Shown piece after piece: positions 27,123-37,894 of a stretch of DNA of 64,000 bases. This stretch comes from Psychroserpens luteus (GTDB taxonomy: Bacteria > Bacteroidota > Bacteroidia > Flavobacteriales > Flavobacteriaceae), in contig NZ_JADILU010000001.1 in NCBI RefSeq assembly GCF_015319355.1, positions 124,001 to 188,000 of the forward strand. The letters are read 5' to 3'. Position 1 is the first letter of the stretch; each line of letters opens with the position of its first letter. Below the pieces are notes generated by a model that worked only from the letters and a program-made list of their open reading frames with translations, was not told the DNA's origin and made no database searches. The position numbers and the translations under genes were made by a program.

Positions 27123-30100
27123 ATGTCGTTAAAAATTACACGCGCTTTAAAATGTCTTGGTTTATTGCAGTTTTTTGTTTTAGCCAATTTTCTAGTATTT
27201 CCATCTATAGTTATGGCCCAGACTGTAACTAATGTATTTCCTACACGAGTGACTACCAGTAGTAAAGTTACTATTATTGGTACAGGGTTTACAACTGCAA
27301 TGAGAGATGAGATAAAATTAAATGGAAGTGAAAGCTCTTCAATACTAAGCACAAGAACTCTGGTTAGTGACACTGAAATGACTTTTGTGATTACTATAAA
27401 TAGTGGTTCAAATAGTAGTAAAACACTTTCGATTACTGGTGTTACGTTTAACACAGGAGTTGATACTAATATTAATTATATTGCTCCAGTCTATAAGGCT
27501 CTAGGGTCAACTAGTGAGAATATGGTTTTAGAAGTTTATACTACTTGGGATCAAAACAATGATGGTGTTGGTTTTTGGAAATCGTCAGATTGGAGTTCAT
27601 CTTCTAGTGCTGCAGGGAAGTCAACTTGGCCAAATGATAATCATGATTTATTAGGATTTAAAATGAATTATGGAAGTGGTGACATTATTTTTACAACTGG
27701 TGTTGATGATGCCTTATTAGAAAGTGAATTAACAGATCTCGGAGTTGATATATCTGATAATACAGTATACAATAGTCAAGTTTTTAATGCTTATTCTTCG
27801 AATGGTGTTAGTGGAAAGCCTCATTCAGCTAATTATTTGGCAATGGCAGATAAAATTGATAATCAAATCAATGATAGAGTTTTAAATAGTTCTGTATTAG
27901 CAACAGTTTATGATGTAATTATTGATGGCGTAAATGGTTTAGATATGGGTACTGGGATTACCAATTTCAATAAAAATGCAGATATTAAGTTTTTTAGTGG
28001 AAATGGACAAGTTGGAGCTCTTGATGATACTCCAGATTTAATAATAACACAAATGGCACAACCAGGAGGAAGTGATGTGTATTATTATTCTGATATTGAT
28101 GGCAATGTTGTAGGGACACCTGTTAAACTTGCGTTTGGAAGTAGTCCTAGATTATATGAGTGGAGATTAGATTTATATAGGTTAGATTTATCTTCTGGAG
28201 TGACTTATGAAAATTCTTATCCTGTTCATGAGTCTTTTGGTACTCAAGAACATAGACCCTTTAGAATGGCTGCTTTTAAGCTTGAAGATTTTGGTCTAAA
28301 TAATTCTAATATTACAGATGTTAATAGTATTAATATGGGAGCCGGAGGGTCTTCTGATGTAGCTTTTATGGCATACAATAAGGCTGCTTTTGAAATTAAA
28401 TCTCCTCAAATTGATGAAGCTCCTGTGTCTCGATATGTTTGTAGACTTCCAACTACTTCGGCATTAACTTTCAATGCTTTTGGAATTGTAGATGAAGCTA
28501 CAGGAGATTCTGATGAAACTATATCATATCAATGGTATAAGAATTATCAACCATTATCATCTGAAACATCAACTTCTTTTACAATACCTGCAGGTTTGTC
28601 TGCAAGTGATTTAGCAAACTTGATTTATAAGGTAAGACTTAAAAATGAGTATGGAGCAATTGAGGTTCCTTTTACTGTTAATGAAGGTGGAACTCCAACA
28701 TATTGGAATGGTACAGATTGGATACTAGCGCCTATTTACACAGGAATAGCTATCAATCAAGAGGATAAAAATTTGATTTTTACGGATGATTATAATAAAT
28801 CTGGTGATTTAATAGGTTGTGATTGTACGGTACCTGCAGGAAAAAATGTTGTTATTCCGTCTGGATCAACTATTAAACTTTATAATAATATAACGGTTGA
28901 GGCAGAAACACCAACTTATACAGATGATGAGGGTAATATTGTGCTTTCTGTAGCTGCAGGAACTTTTACTTTAGAAGATGATGCTAGTCTAGTGCAGATT
29001 AAAAACGTTACTACGAATGAAAATAGTGGTGCAATTAAAGTAAAAAGAAAAGTAGAGGCTAGTACTTTACATCCAAACGACTATGTCTATTGGTCTACAC
29101 CTGTTGCAGATTTTAACGTTTCAGGTATTTCAAATATGCCGACATATCAGTGGAGTGTAAATCAAACTAATGCCAATGGACAAGCGGGTAATTGGGTGTC
29201 TGCAGCTAATACAATTATGGCTCCTGGTGAAGGTTATATCATAAGGATAGAAAATGCTTCTGTTTCTACAGGTTTTACATCAGAATTTGTAGGTGTACCA
29301 AATAACGGAAACATAGAGGTTGATGTATTTAAAACAACTGGATTTGTAGCCGATGAAGAAAACAAAAATTGGAATTTAATTGGGAATCCTTACCCTTCTG
29401 CTTTAAATGTAAATGATTTTATTCTCGACAATCCGACAATTGAAGGTCGTGTGGATTTATGGTTACATAATTCAGAAGCTTCAAATTCTGTAAATAATCC
29501 ATTTTATCAAGATTTCTCATATAATTATGGGAATCAATATGTAACTTATAATGGTGTTGGTGCTTCAAACCCAGATGATTTGTTTGATGGAAATATTGCT
29601 TCAGGACAAGGGTTTTTTGTAAATGTTGACGATGCTTCGCCAAATACGAGTTCAATAAATTTTACCAATGAAATGCGCTACGGTAGTGGAGAAATTTCTT
29701 ATGATAATTCACAGTTTCTTAGAAGTAGCTCAGAAGCGACTACAGTACAAACAGAAAAGGAGTTAGTATGGTTAAGTTTAGTAAATGAAAGTAATGTGTC
29801 TTCTACTACTTTAATAGGATATGTAAATGGAGCAACTACTGAAAAAGATAGATTATACGATGCCTATACTAATAATGATGGATTTAGTTTGTATTCTATG
29901 ATTGATGAAGATAATATGGTGATACAAGGTCGTCCTTTACCATTTGAAGATAGTGATATTGTGCCTTTAGGTTTTGAGTTAATTGAAAGCGGGATTTATA
30001 AAATTGGTATTGATAATTTAAAAGGAAGCTTGTTTGTAGATCAGGGACAGAGTATCTATATAGAAGATACTTACTCAGGTGTGATTCATGACTTAAGAGT

Positions 30101-30422
30101 ATCTCCATACTCTTTTACAGGAGAAGCAGGCGTGTTCAATGATCGTCTTGTTCTTAGGTATACCGCTTCAACTCTTTCTATTAGCGATGTTTCTGCTTCT
30201 AACATTTTTGCTTATGTTCATAATGACATATTGCATGTAAAATCTTTAAAAGGTATTAAAGACATTAAAGTTTATGATTTAAACGGACGACAAGTGGCTT
30301 CTTATAAACTTAATGGGGAAAGTAATACTATAGATGAAAGCTTTCTCTTTTCTAAAGGAGTATACATTGTTTCTATAACTTTAGAAGGTGATACTCTTGT
30401 GACAAAGAAAATAATGAACTAA
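27123..30422 (+). CDS. Large secreted protein, T9SS type A sorting domain
   Basis: The 1,099-aa product has a signal peptide (cut near residue 32 after SIVMAQ) and an IPT/TIG-like Ig domain (about 33-115; VFPTRVTTSSKVTIIGTGF). A long beta-rich region follows, with an Ig-like segment near 440-530 (ISYQWYKNYQPLSS). Near 750 it has WNLIGNPYPSALNVNDFI, a stretch often seen in flavobacterial surface proteins. The end (about 1025-1099) is a type-A C-terminal signal (IKDIKVYDLNGRQVASYKL ... GVYIVSITLEGDTLVTKKI). It is exported by the T9SS to the cell surface or medium. No catalytic motif is recognised, so adhesion or binding is likely. It sits between a trpS fossil and intact trpS. Confidence 0.8.
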   Translation: MSLKITRALKCLGLLQFFVLANFLVFPSIVMAQTVTNVFPTRVTTSSKVTIIGTGFTTAMRDEIKLNGSESSSILSTRTLVSDTEMTFVITINSGSNSSKTLSITGVTFNTGVDTNINYIAPVYKALGSTSENMVLEVYTTWDQNNDGVGFWKSSDWSSSSSAAGKSTWPNDNHDLLGFKMNYGSGDIIFTTGVDDALLESELTDLGVDISDNTVYNSQVFNAYSSNGVSGKPHSANYLAMADKIDNQINDRVLNSSVLATVYDVIIDGVNGLDMGTGITNFNKNADIKFFSGNGQVGALDDTPDLIITQMAQPGGSDVYYYSDIDGNVVGTPVKLAFGSSPRLYEWRLDLYRLDLSSGVTYENSYPVHESFGTQEHRPFRMAAFKLEDFGLNNSNITDVNSINMGAGGSSDVAFMAYNKAAFEIKSPQIDEAPVSRYVCRLPTTSALTFNAFGIVDEATGDSDETISYQWYKNYQPLSSETSTSFTIPAGLSASDLANLIYKVRLKNEYGAIEVPFTVNEGGTPTYWNGTDWILAPIYTGIAINQEDKNLIFTDDYNKSGDLIGCDCTVPAGKNVVIPSGSTIKLYNNITVEAETPTYTDDEGNIVLSVAAGTFTLEDDASLVQIKNVTTNENSGAIKVKRKVEASTLHPNDYVYWSTPVADFNVSGISNMPTYQWSVNQTNANGQAGNWVSAANTIMAPGEGYIIRIENASVSTGFTSEFVGVPNNGNIEVDVFKTTGFVADEENKNWNLIGNPYPSALNVNDFILDNPTIEGRVDLWLHNSEASNSVNNPFYQDFSYNYGNQYVTYNGVGASNPDDLFDGNIASGQGFFVNVDDASPNTSSINFTNEMRYGSGEISYDNSQFLRSSSEATTVQTEKELVWLSLVNESNVSSTTLIGYVNGATTEKDRLYDAYTNNDGFSLYSMIDEDNMVIQGRPLPFEDSDIVPLGFELIESGIYKIGIDNLKGSLFVDQGQSIYIEDTYSGVIHDLRVSPYSFTGEAGVFNDRLVLRYTASTLSISDVSASNIFAYVHNDILHVKSLKGIKDIKVYDLNGRQVASYKLNGESNTIDESFLFSKGVYIVSITLEGDTLVTKKIMN

Positions 30423-30440
30423 ACGGTTAATTTCGTTTTA

Positions 30441-30482
30441 AAAAAAAAGACCTCTGTAATTATTACAGAGGTCTTTTTTTTT
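30441..30482. terminator. Bidirectional terminator
   Basis: Stem GACCTCTGTAA / TTACAGAGGTC with loop TTA, with A8 before and T10 after. It ends transcription from both the plus-strand cargo gene and the minus-strand trpS, which converge here. Confidence 0.9.
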
Positions 30483-30491
30483 AAGTATTTT

Positions 30492-31460
30492 TTAATACCC
30501 AACCTTACCACGAACACGATTCAAAACTTCATTAGCAACTTTCTTAGCTTTTTCAGCTCCAATAGCTAGTGCATCATCAATTTCGTTGAGGTTAGACATA
30601 TAGTGGTTGTAACGTTCTCTTTCCGTAGAAAATTTAGAAAGTATTAATTCATATAAAGCCTGTTTTGCGTGACCATAACCATAATTACCATTTTCGTAAT
30701 TGGCTTTCATGGTATTGATTTCATCTTCTGAAGCTAATAAATCATAAAGCGCAAAGCAGTTACAAGTTGACCAATCTTTTGGGTCTTCAAGAGGTGTGCT
30801 ATCGGTTTCAATAGACATTATTTGCTTGCGTAGTTTCTTTTCTGGTAAGAAGATATTGATAAAGTTGTTTCTACTTTTACTCATTTTTTCACCATCAGTT
30901 CCAGGAATGAGCATGGTGTTTTCTTGTACTTTACCTTCTGGTAGTACAAAAGTTTCTCCCATTTGTGCATGAAAACGAGATGCAACATCACGAGTCATTT
31001 CTATATGTTGCAATTGATCTTTTCCTACTGGAATAATTTCTGCATCATACAATAAAATATCTGCAGCCATAAGCATTGGATACATAAATAATCCAGAATT
31101 AACGTCATCTAAACGGTCTGCTTTGTCTTTAAATCCGTGAGCTAACTTTAATCGTTTATACGGAAAAAAACAATTTAAATACCAAGCCAATTCTGTCACT
31201 TGAGGAATATCACTTTGACGATAAAACACCGTTTTTTCAACATCCAATCCAAAAGCTAACCAAGTAGCAGCAGTAGAATAGGTGTTGTTACGTAAGGTCT
31301 CTCCATCTTTAATTTGAGTTAATGTATGCAAATTAGCGATGAATAAATACGACTCATTTTTAGGATCATTAGCCATTTGTATTGCTGGAAAAATAGCTCC
31401 TAAGATATTTCCTAAATGTGGTGTTCCTGTACTTTGTATTCCTGTGAGTATTCTTGCCAT
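30492..31460 (-). CDS. trpS: Tryptophanyl-tRNA synthetase
   Basis: The 322-aa product has the class I signatures: PHLGN (14-18) as the HIGH motif and EKMSKS with KMSKS at 192-196. It charges tRNA-Trp in the cytoplasm. Length is normal for bacterial TrpRS. Its 3' end has a decayed partial copy at 26597-26710. A palindromic repeat (31468-31481) lies directly upstream of the start codon. Confidence 0.97.
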   Translation of the reverse strand: MARILTGIQSTGTPHLGNILGAIFPAIQMANDPKNESYLFIANLHTLTQIKDGETLRNNTYSTAATWLAFGLDVEKTVFYRQSDIPQVTELAWYLNCFFPYKRLKLAHGFKDKADRLDDVNSGLFMYPMLMAADILLYDAEIIPVGKDQLQHIEMTRDVASRFHAQMGETFVLPEGKVQENTMLIPGTDGEKMSKSRNNFINIFLPEKKLRKQIMSIETDSTPLEDPKDWSTCNCFALYDLLASEDEINTMKANYENGNYGYGHAKQALYELILSKFSTERERYNHYMSNLNEIDDALAIGAEKAKKVANEVLNRVRGKVGY

Positions 31461-31467
31461 AATAATG

Positions 31468-31481
31468 CCTGCAAAAGCAGG
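31468..31481. repeat. Palindromic repeat CCTGC-AAAA-GCAGG
   Basis: Five-bp arms, loop AAAA, followed by TATTTCATT. It lies 7 bp before the trpS ATG on the minus strand and so falls in its 5' leader. Confidence 0.7.
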
Positions 31482-31606
31482 TATTTCATTTTAATTAATT
31501 TAAGCGTTTGATATAGTATGTTCTTTTTCAGTCTTCAGTCTTCTAACTTAGAACTATATCGTCAGCAAAGGTAATTTTTTTAGTAGAAATGTTGAATTAA
31601 TTTAAG

Positions 31607-31614
31607 TAGTTTTG
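31607..31614 (+). promoter_or_regulatory. -7 box six bases before plsC
   Basis: TAGTTTTG matches TAnnTTTG and ends 6 bases before the ATG at 31621, so the transcript would be leaderless or nearly so. No clear -33 TTTG is seen at the expected distance. Confidence 0.45.
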
Positions 31615-31620
31615 AGCCCA

Positions 31621-32358
31621 ATGAAGATTTTTAAGAATATATTCTACACGTTATATCGCATTTGGTTCTACATATTAGTAGCAATACCAATTATTGTATT
31701 TTTCCCAATATTGATAATATCAATTTTGAAAGAGTCCTGGTATCCATTATTTTTTAGAATTGCTCGACTTTGGGCCTGGTTCATATTATTAGGGATGGGT
31801 TTTAGGGTTAAGATTGAGCGTGAGGAAATTCCGAAGAAAAAAGAAAGCTACATGTTTGTTGCAAATCACACCTCAATGGCAGACATTATGTTGATGTTGG
31901 TGACGGTTAAAAACCCGTTTGTATTTGTTGGTAAGGCAGAGTTGGCAAAGATTCCGTTATTTGGATTTTTCTACAAACGCACCAGTATTTTGGTGGATAG
32001 AAATGATGCAAAAAGCAGACAAACCGTATTCTTAAGAGCACAACGCAGACTGAAACAAGGCATGAGTATTTGTATTTTTCCAGAAGGTGGTGTACCAGAT
32101 GAAAGCATTATATTAGATGATTTTAAAGATGGTGCTTTTAGAATGGCTATCAATCATCAAATCCCAATTGTACCTATTACATTTGGTGATAATAAAAAGC
32201 GATTTTCTTATACGTTTTTAAGTGGAGGTCCGGGAGTAATGAGAGCAAAAAAGCATCATTTTATTTCTACGGAAGGATTAAAGGTTGCAGATACAAAACC
32301 ATTAAATGCTCAAGCACGTCAATTAATTTTAAATCAATTGAATACATTTAATAATTAA
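31621..32358 (+). CDS. plsC: 1-acyl-sn-glycerol-3-phosphate acyltransferase
   Basis: The 245-aa product has an N-terminal membrane segment (about 14-37), the catalytic HX4D motif as N-H83-T-S-M-A-D88, and the FPEGG motif (153-157) that binds the phosphate. It makes phosphatidic acid from lysophosphatidate at the inner membrane. I choose ATG 31621; a TTG three codons earlier lies in the -7 box. A strong terminator follows. Confidence 0.92.
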   Translation: MKIFKNIFYTLYRIWFYILVAIPIIVFFPILIISILKESWYPLFFRIARLWAWFILLGMGFRVKIEREEIPKKKESYMFVANHTSMADIMLMLVTVKNPFVFVGKAELAKIPLFGFFYKRTSILVDRNDAKSRQTVFLRAQRRLKQGMSICIFPEGGVPDESIILDDFKDGAFRMAINHQIPIVPITFGDNKKRFSYTFLSGGPGVMRAKKHHFISTEGLKVADTKPLNAQARQLILNQLNTFNN

Positions 32359-32363
32359 AACAA

Positions 32364-32394
32364 AAAAGCTACTCCTGGCACGGAGTAGCTTTTC
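32364..32394. terminator. Terminator after plsC
   Basis: Stem AAAAGCTACTCC / GGAGTAGCTTTT, loop TGGCAC, with A-run before and T-run after, so it can work in both directions. A second hairpin (ATTATTGC / GCAATAAT, 32398-32418) follows on the side of the minus-strand gene. Confidence 0.8.
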
Positions 32395-32438
32395 GTCATT
32401 ATTGCTTTTTGCAATAATTATCTAACCAACTAAAAAAC

Positions 32439-34138
<1,700 letters not shown>

Positions 34139-34139
<1 letters not shown>

Positions 34140-34681
34140 TATATGCTTTGCGAATTGGGACTCGCTTTATATTGTTTTATTTTCTCTTTTAAAATCAAAC
34201 GAGCTCTCGCTAAATTTGATTTTGATGTGCCTACAGAAATAGTTAACATCGCAGCAATTTCTTTATGCGAGTAATCATCTAAGGCATATAAATTAAATAC
34301 CAATCTGTAACGATCTGGTAAATCTTGAATGATGTTTAGCAGATAATCAATGCTCATATCATCGTCATCAACTTCTACGGTTACATCTTCAATTTGATCT
34401 TCATTTACAATGTCAAAAACACCAGCACTTCTATACCGTTGTAAAGCAGTATTGATGGTAATACGTTTCATCCAACCTTCTAACGATCCTTGACTTTTAA
34501 ACTGGCCAATCTTTTTAAAAATCGTTAAGTAGGCATCTTGCAAATTATCTTCGGCCTCAACATAATTGCGCGAATACTTCAAGCAAACCGAAAACAATTT
34601 ACTAGCATATAGCTTGTATAATTGACTTTGAGCTTGAGTATCATTACGTTTACAGCCTTTAATGAGTTGGTCTAAACTCAC
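34139..34681 (-). CDS. ECF-type RNA polymerase sigma factor
   Basis: The 180-aa product has region 2 (LYKLYASKLFSVCLKYSRNYVEAEDNLQDAYLTIFKKI) for core and -10 binding and region 4 (LPDRYRLVFNLYALDDYSHKEIAAMLTIS) for the -35 helix-turn-helix. No region 3, as expected for extracytoplasmic-function factors. It is probably held by the coupled downstream protein. It follows a lipoprotein gene by 20 bp in the same direction. Confidence 0.92.
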
Positions 34682-34701
34682 ATAATTTTGGTTTAATTAA
34701 T

Positions 34702-35118
34702 TTATTCTACAACGGGAACTTCTACGATATAGTAGAGATCATTTTCATTATCATCTTGTCCTTGAAAAAACTTAAAAGTATAGGTGTCAAAACTATTAAC
34801 TTGAAAGTTAAATGAGACTTCTATTTCATTTTCTTCTGGCTCATAAATGTCACAATCTTGATTGTCATAAACAGTATTAATTACAGCAACTATTCGTTCA
34901 TTACCATCTATTTCATAATAGAAATTATTAAATATATGACAACCAGATGGTCTAAAATAAGTAACACCTATTTCATAAACTTCACCAAATTGAAATTCTT
35001 GTGGAATTGTAACACTCTCAATTGGTAAAACATCATAATGAAAACTCGGCTGACTGTCATCAGGAGTGCAGGATGCTAATAACACTATTAAAAAGCTTAA
35101 TAAAAAAATCTTCTTCAT
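34702..35118 (-). CDS. Putative lipoprotein
   Basis: The 138-aa product has a lipobox LLASC with C17 and a beta-rich mature part with two cysteines (GCHIF and DCDIY). I do not recognise a family. It is first in a minus-strand group with the sigma and anti-sigma genes (20-bp gap), so it may be a target or an envelope part of that signalling unit. Confidence 0.6.
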   Translation of the reverse strand: MKKIFLLSFLIVLLASCTPDDSQPSFHYDVLPIESVTIPQEFQFGEVYEIGVTYFRPSGCHIFNNFYYEIDGNERIVAVINTVYDNQDCDIYEPEENEIEVSFNFQVNSFDTYTFKFFQGQDDNENDLYYIVEVPVVE

Positions 35119-35194
35119 TTATATAAATTAATTACGAAACATATATGATTTCATCATGTAGATACAAAAAGTTTAAAAAGGTTGCGTCTAAAAA

Positions 35195-35226
35195 CAAAAA
35201 AAATCCCAAAAAGAGGGATTTTTTTA
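35195..35226. terminator. Terminator after recA
   Basis: Stem AAATCCC / GGGATTT with loop AAAAAGA and A/T tracts on both sides. On the minus strand it follows the recA stop by about 17 bp. Confidence 0.75.
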
Positions 35227-35242
35227 TTTATGAATGCGTTAT

Positions 35243-36247
35243 TTAGTCTTTAGAATTGATATTTGCTCGAACTTTTCCTTCAAGCTCATCCATTAATTCT
35301 GGATTATCTTTTATCAAAGCTTTTACAGCATCTCTACCTTGACCTAATTTGGTTTCGCCATAACTAAACCATGAGCCACTCTTTTTAATAATTTCTTGCT
35401 CTACAGCAACATCTAATATTTCTCCTACTTTAGAAATCCCTTCGCCATACATGATATCAAATTCACACATTCTAAAAGGTGGAGCTACTTTGTTTTTAAC
35501 AACCTTAACTCTGGTTTTATTACCCATGACACCTCCATCTGTATTTTTAATTTGTGTAGAACGACGAATATCTAAACGTACAGAAGCATAAAATTTTAAG
35601 GCATTACCACCAGTTGTTGTTTCTGGATTACCAAACATAACACCAATTTTTTCACGTAACTGGTTAATGAATATTACCGTACAATTTGTTTTACTAATAG
35701 ATCCTGTTAATTTTCTAAGTGCTTGAGACATTAAACGAGCATGTAATCCCATTTTAGAATCTCCCATTTCACCTTCAATTTCACTTTTTGGTGTTAATGC
35801 AGCAACCGAGTCAATAACAACAATGTCAATAGCACCAGATCGTATTAAATTATCTGCGATTTCTAATGCTTGTTCACCATTATCAGGTTGTGAGATGATG
35901 AGGTTGTCTATATCTACACCTAGGTTCCCAGCATAAAAACGATCAAAAGCATGCTCTGCGTCAATAAATGCAGCAATACCTCCAGCCTTTTGAGCTTCAG
36001 CGATGGCATGTAATGTTAAAGTTGTTTTACCAGAAGATTCTGGTCCATATATTTCAACAACTCGTCCTCTAGGATATCCACCAACTCCTAAGGCAATATC
36101 TAAACCTAAAGATCCAGAAGAAATAGCTTCAACATCTACGACAGCTTGGTCGCTCATTTTCATTACTGTTCCCTTTCCGTAGGCTTTATCAAGTTTATCT
36201 AAAGTTAATTTTAATGCTTTTAATTTTGCGTCTTTTTCACTGCTCAT
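35243..36247 (-). CDS. recA: Recombinase RecA
   Basis: The 334-aa product shows Walker [10 protein letters not shown] (68-76), the L1 and L2 DNA-binding loops (segments around [18 protein letters not shown] and [18 protein letters not shown]) and the core [10 protein letters not shown]. It forms ATP-dependent filaments on single-stranded DNA for recombination and SOS control. The C-terminal tail is shorter than in E. coli (353 aa). A 13-bp palindrome lies 26 bp before the start. Confidence 0.98.
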   Translation of the reverse strand: MSSEKDAKLKALKLTLDKLDKAYGKGTVMKMSDQAVVDVEAISSGSLGLDIALGVGGYPRGRVVEIYGPESSGKTTLTLHAIAEAQKAGGIAAFIDAEHAFDRFYAGNLGVDIDNLIISQPDNGEQALEIADNLIRSGAIDIVVIDSVAALTPKSEIEGEMGDSKMGLHARLMSQALRKLTGSISKTNCTVIFINQLREKIGVMFGNPETTTGGNALKFYASVRLDIRRSTQIKNTDGGVMGNKTRVKVVKNKVAPPFRMCEFDIMYGEGISKVGEILDVAVEQEIIKKSGSWFSYGETKLGQGRDAVKALIKDNPELMDELEGKVRANINSKD

Positions 36248-36272
36248 TTTCTTGTTTTTATAAAATTAATCT

Positions 36273-36285
36273 CCGTTTAAAACGG
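36273..36285 (-). promoter_or_regulatory. Palindrome upstream of recA
   Basis: CCGTTTTAAACGG (minus strand) is a perfect palindrome of 6-bp arms around one base, 26-38 bp before the recA ATG. It may be an SOS or other repressor site, or a small leader hairpin. A TATTTTAG sequence upstream on the minus strand is a poor -7 box. Regulation is inferred. Confidence 0.35.
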
Positions 36286-36599
36286 TTAGCTAAAATACAA
36301 CATCTTTTATTTTTTTTTGACTTATGACGCAACCTTTTTAAACTTTTTGCATCTACTAATTGAGATTGGGAAATCTTGCTATGAAAAAGAAGCTTTAAAT
36401 CTGTAAATGAGTTTAAAGGTTATTGATAAATTGAAATTAAAAACTTTGTACTTTTTATTAATTTAAAAAGTGTGCGACTTAGTTTTATGTGTTTTAGAAC
36501 ATCATAATTTTTAATGAAATCTATAGAGTAAGGCATATCCATTAAATTTAAATTCTTATTAAAAATGAGATTTTTTAGAAAAACTATTTTAAATAATAC

Positions 36600-36750
36600 G
36601 TCAGGCTCTTCAATAGCTGTTGTTGTAAACAGTAATTGTAAAGCCGATGGAGGCTAACTCGTTATGTATTTTTAAGACAAAATTAAAAATATTAATAACG
36701 AGTTAGTCCTCTAAAAAAGCCCTGTTTTTTCAAATCCGCAGGGCTTTTTT
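36600..36750 (+). ncRNA. Structured RNA candidate with terminator
   Basis: The 576-bp recA-trhO gap (36248-36823) shows no gene but has three hairpins in a row. First, GGCT/AGCC (36604-36607, 36641-36644) enclosing CTGTT/AACAG. Second, a long stem: GAGG+CTAACTCGTTAT (36650-36665) with ATAACGAGTTAG+CCTC (36695-36711), extended inward by TATTTTTA/TAAAAATA. Third, an intrinsic terminator AGCCCTG/CAGGGCT (36718-36745) ending in T6. This order looks like a small RNA or a leader with its own terminator. A known class such as flavobacterial 6S-type RNA cannot be excluded by eye. Strand is chosen from the T-run; the A6 before the stem makes it bidirectional. The part 36300-36599 is AT-rich with nothing recognised. 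Confidence 0.4.
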
Positions 36751-36780
36751 ATGCGTTTTCATTAACATTAAAACTTTCCC

Positions 36781-36788
36781 TATCTTTG
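36781..36788 (+). promoter_or_regulatory. -7 box of trhO
   Basis: TATCTTTG followed by CG is an exact TAnnTTTG match 35 bp before the trhO ATG. The -33 region has GTTTTC rather than TTTG at about the right distance. Confidence 0.5.
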
Positions 36789-36823
36789 CGTTTTCATTTT
36801 TTAACCTTAAAAATTAGTATAGC

Positions 36824-37894
36824 ATGCAACTGTACAATAACTTAAGTGCTAAAGAAAGAGCAGAGCTTATTGAAAAAGCGGGAAAAGAACGCTTAACAAT
36901 CTCTTTCTACAAGTACGCCAAAATTTACAATACAGAAATTTTTAGAAATCACATGTTCTTAGCATGGGATGAATTTGAAGTCTTAGGACGAATTTATGTC
37001 GCTAAAGAAGGCATAAATGCACAACTCTCTGTTCCTGCAGAAAATTTCGACACCTTTAAAAACCATTTAGATACCATTACTTTTTTAGAAAATGTAAGAT
37101 TAAATATTGCTATTGAGCATGATAATTATGCCTTTTTAAAATTAAAAGTCAAAGTGCGACAAAAAATTGTGGCAGATGGTCTCAATGATGACACATTTGA
37201 TGTTACAGATAAAGGAGTTCATGTTGACGCTTCAAAATTTAATGAGCTTATTGAAGATCCAAACACCGTTTTGGTAGATATGAGAAATCATTATGAAAGT
37301 GAGATCGGTCATTTTAAAAATGCAGTCACTCCAGATGTAGATACTTTTAGAGAATCGCTTGATATTATTGAAGAAGATCTAAAAGAACATAAAGAAGATA
37401 AAAACCTTGTGATGTATTGTACTGGCGGAATTAGATGCGAAAAAGCAAGTGCCTACTACAAACATAAAGGGTTTAAAAATGTGTTTCAATTAGATGGAGG
37501 CATTATCAATTATGTGAGACAAGTAGAATCTAATGATTTAGAAAATAAATTCATTGGTAAAAACTTTGTGTTTGACGAGCGAAGATCAGAGCGAATTAGT
37601 GATGATGTAATTGCTAATTGTCACCAATGTGGTCAACCTGCAGATTTACATACTAACTGTGCTAATGAAGCCTGTCATTTATTGTTTATACAATGCGACA
37701 GCTGTAAAGAACAAATGGAAAACTGCTGTTCAACCAATTGCATGGAAATTCATAAATTACCTTTTGAGGAGCAAAAAGCACTTCGAAAAGGTCAAGGAAA
37801 TAGTAATGATATTTTCAAAAAAGGTAGAGCAGACCATTTACCATTCAAAAAAGATTTGAGAAATATTTTCGATACCTTTGACAAAACAGTTTAG
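36824..37894 (+). CDS. trhO: tRNA uridine(34) hydroxylase TrhO, rhodanese family
   Basis: The 356-aa product has an N-terminal acylphosphatase-like domain with the AKEGINAQLSVP signature, a rhodanese domain with the active-site loop Y-C199-T-G-G-I-R-C, and a C-terminal cysteine-rich region (CHQCGQ, CANEACH, CDSCKEQMENCC) that probably binds zinc. This layout is that of YceA/TrhO, which makes 5-hydroxyuridine at the tRNA wobble position using oxygen. It is followed directly by a radical SAM gene with no gap. Confidence 0.9.
   Translation: MQLYNNLSAKERAELIEKAGKERLTISFYKYAKIYNTEIFRNHMFLAWDEFEVLGRIYVAKEGINAQLSVPAENFDTFKNHLDTITFLENVRLNIAIEHDNYAFLKLKVKVRQKIVADGLNDDTFDVTDKGVHVDASKFNELIEDPNTVLVDMRNHYESEIGHFKNAVTPDVDTFRESLDIIEEDLKEHKEDKNLVMYCTGGIRCEKASAYYKHKGFKNVFQLDGGIINYVRQVESNDLENKFIGKNFVFDERRSERISDDVIANCHQCGQPADLHTNCANEACHLLFIQCDSCKEQMENCCSTNCMEIHKLPFEEQKALRKGQGNSNDIFKKGRADHLPFKKDLRNIFDTFDKTV

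Noticed and set aside
27123-30422. Insertion sequence between dprA and trpS
   Set aside because: The inserted gene encodes a secreted T9SS protein; no transposase and no clean terminal repeats were found. Only the trpS fossil marks the event.
36600-36750. tRNA or SRP RNA in the recA-trhO gap
   Set aside because: No cloverleaf or T-loop and no SRP GGAA/AGCA loop words; only hairpins and a terminator can be shown.
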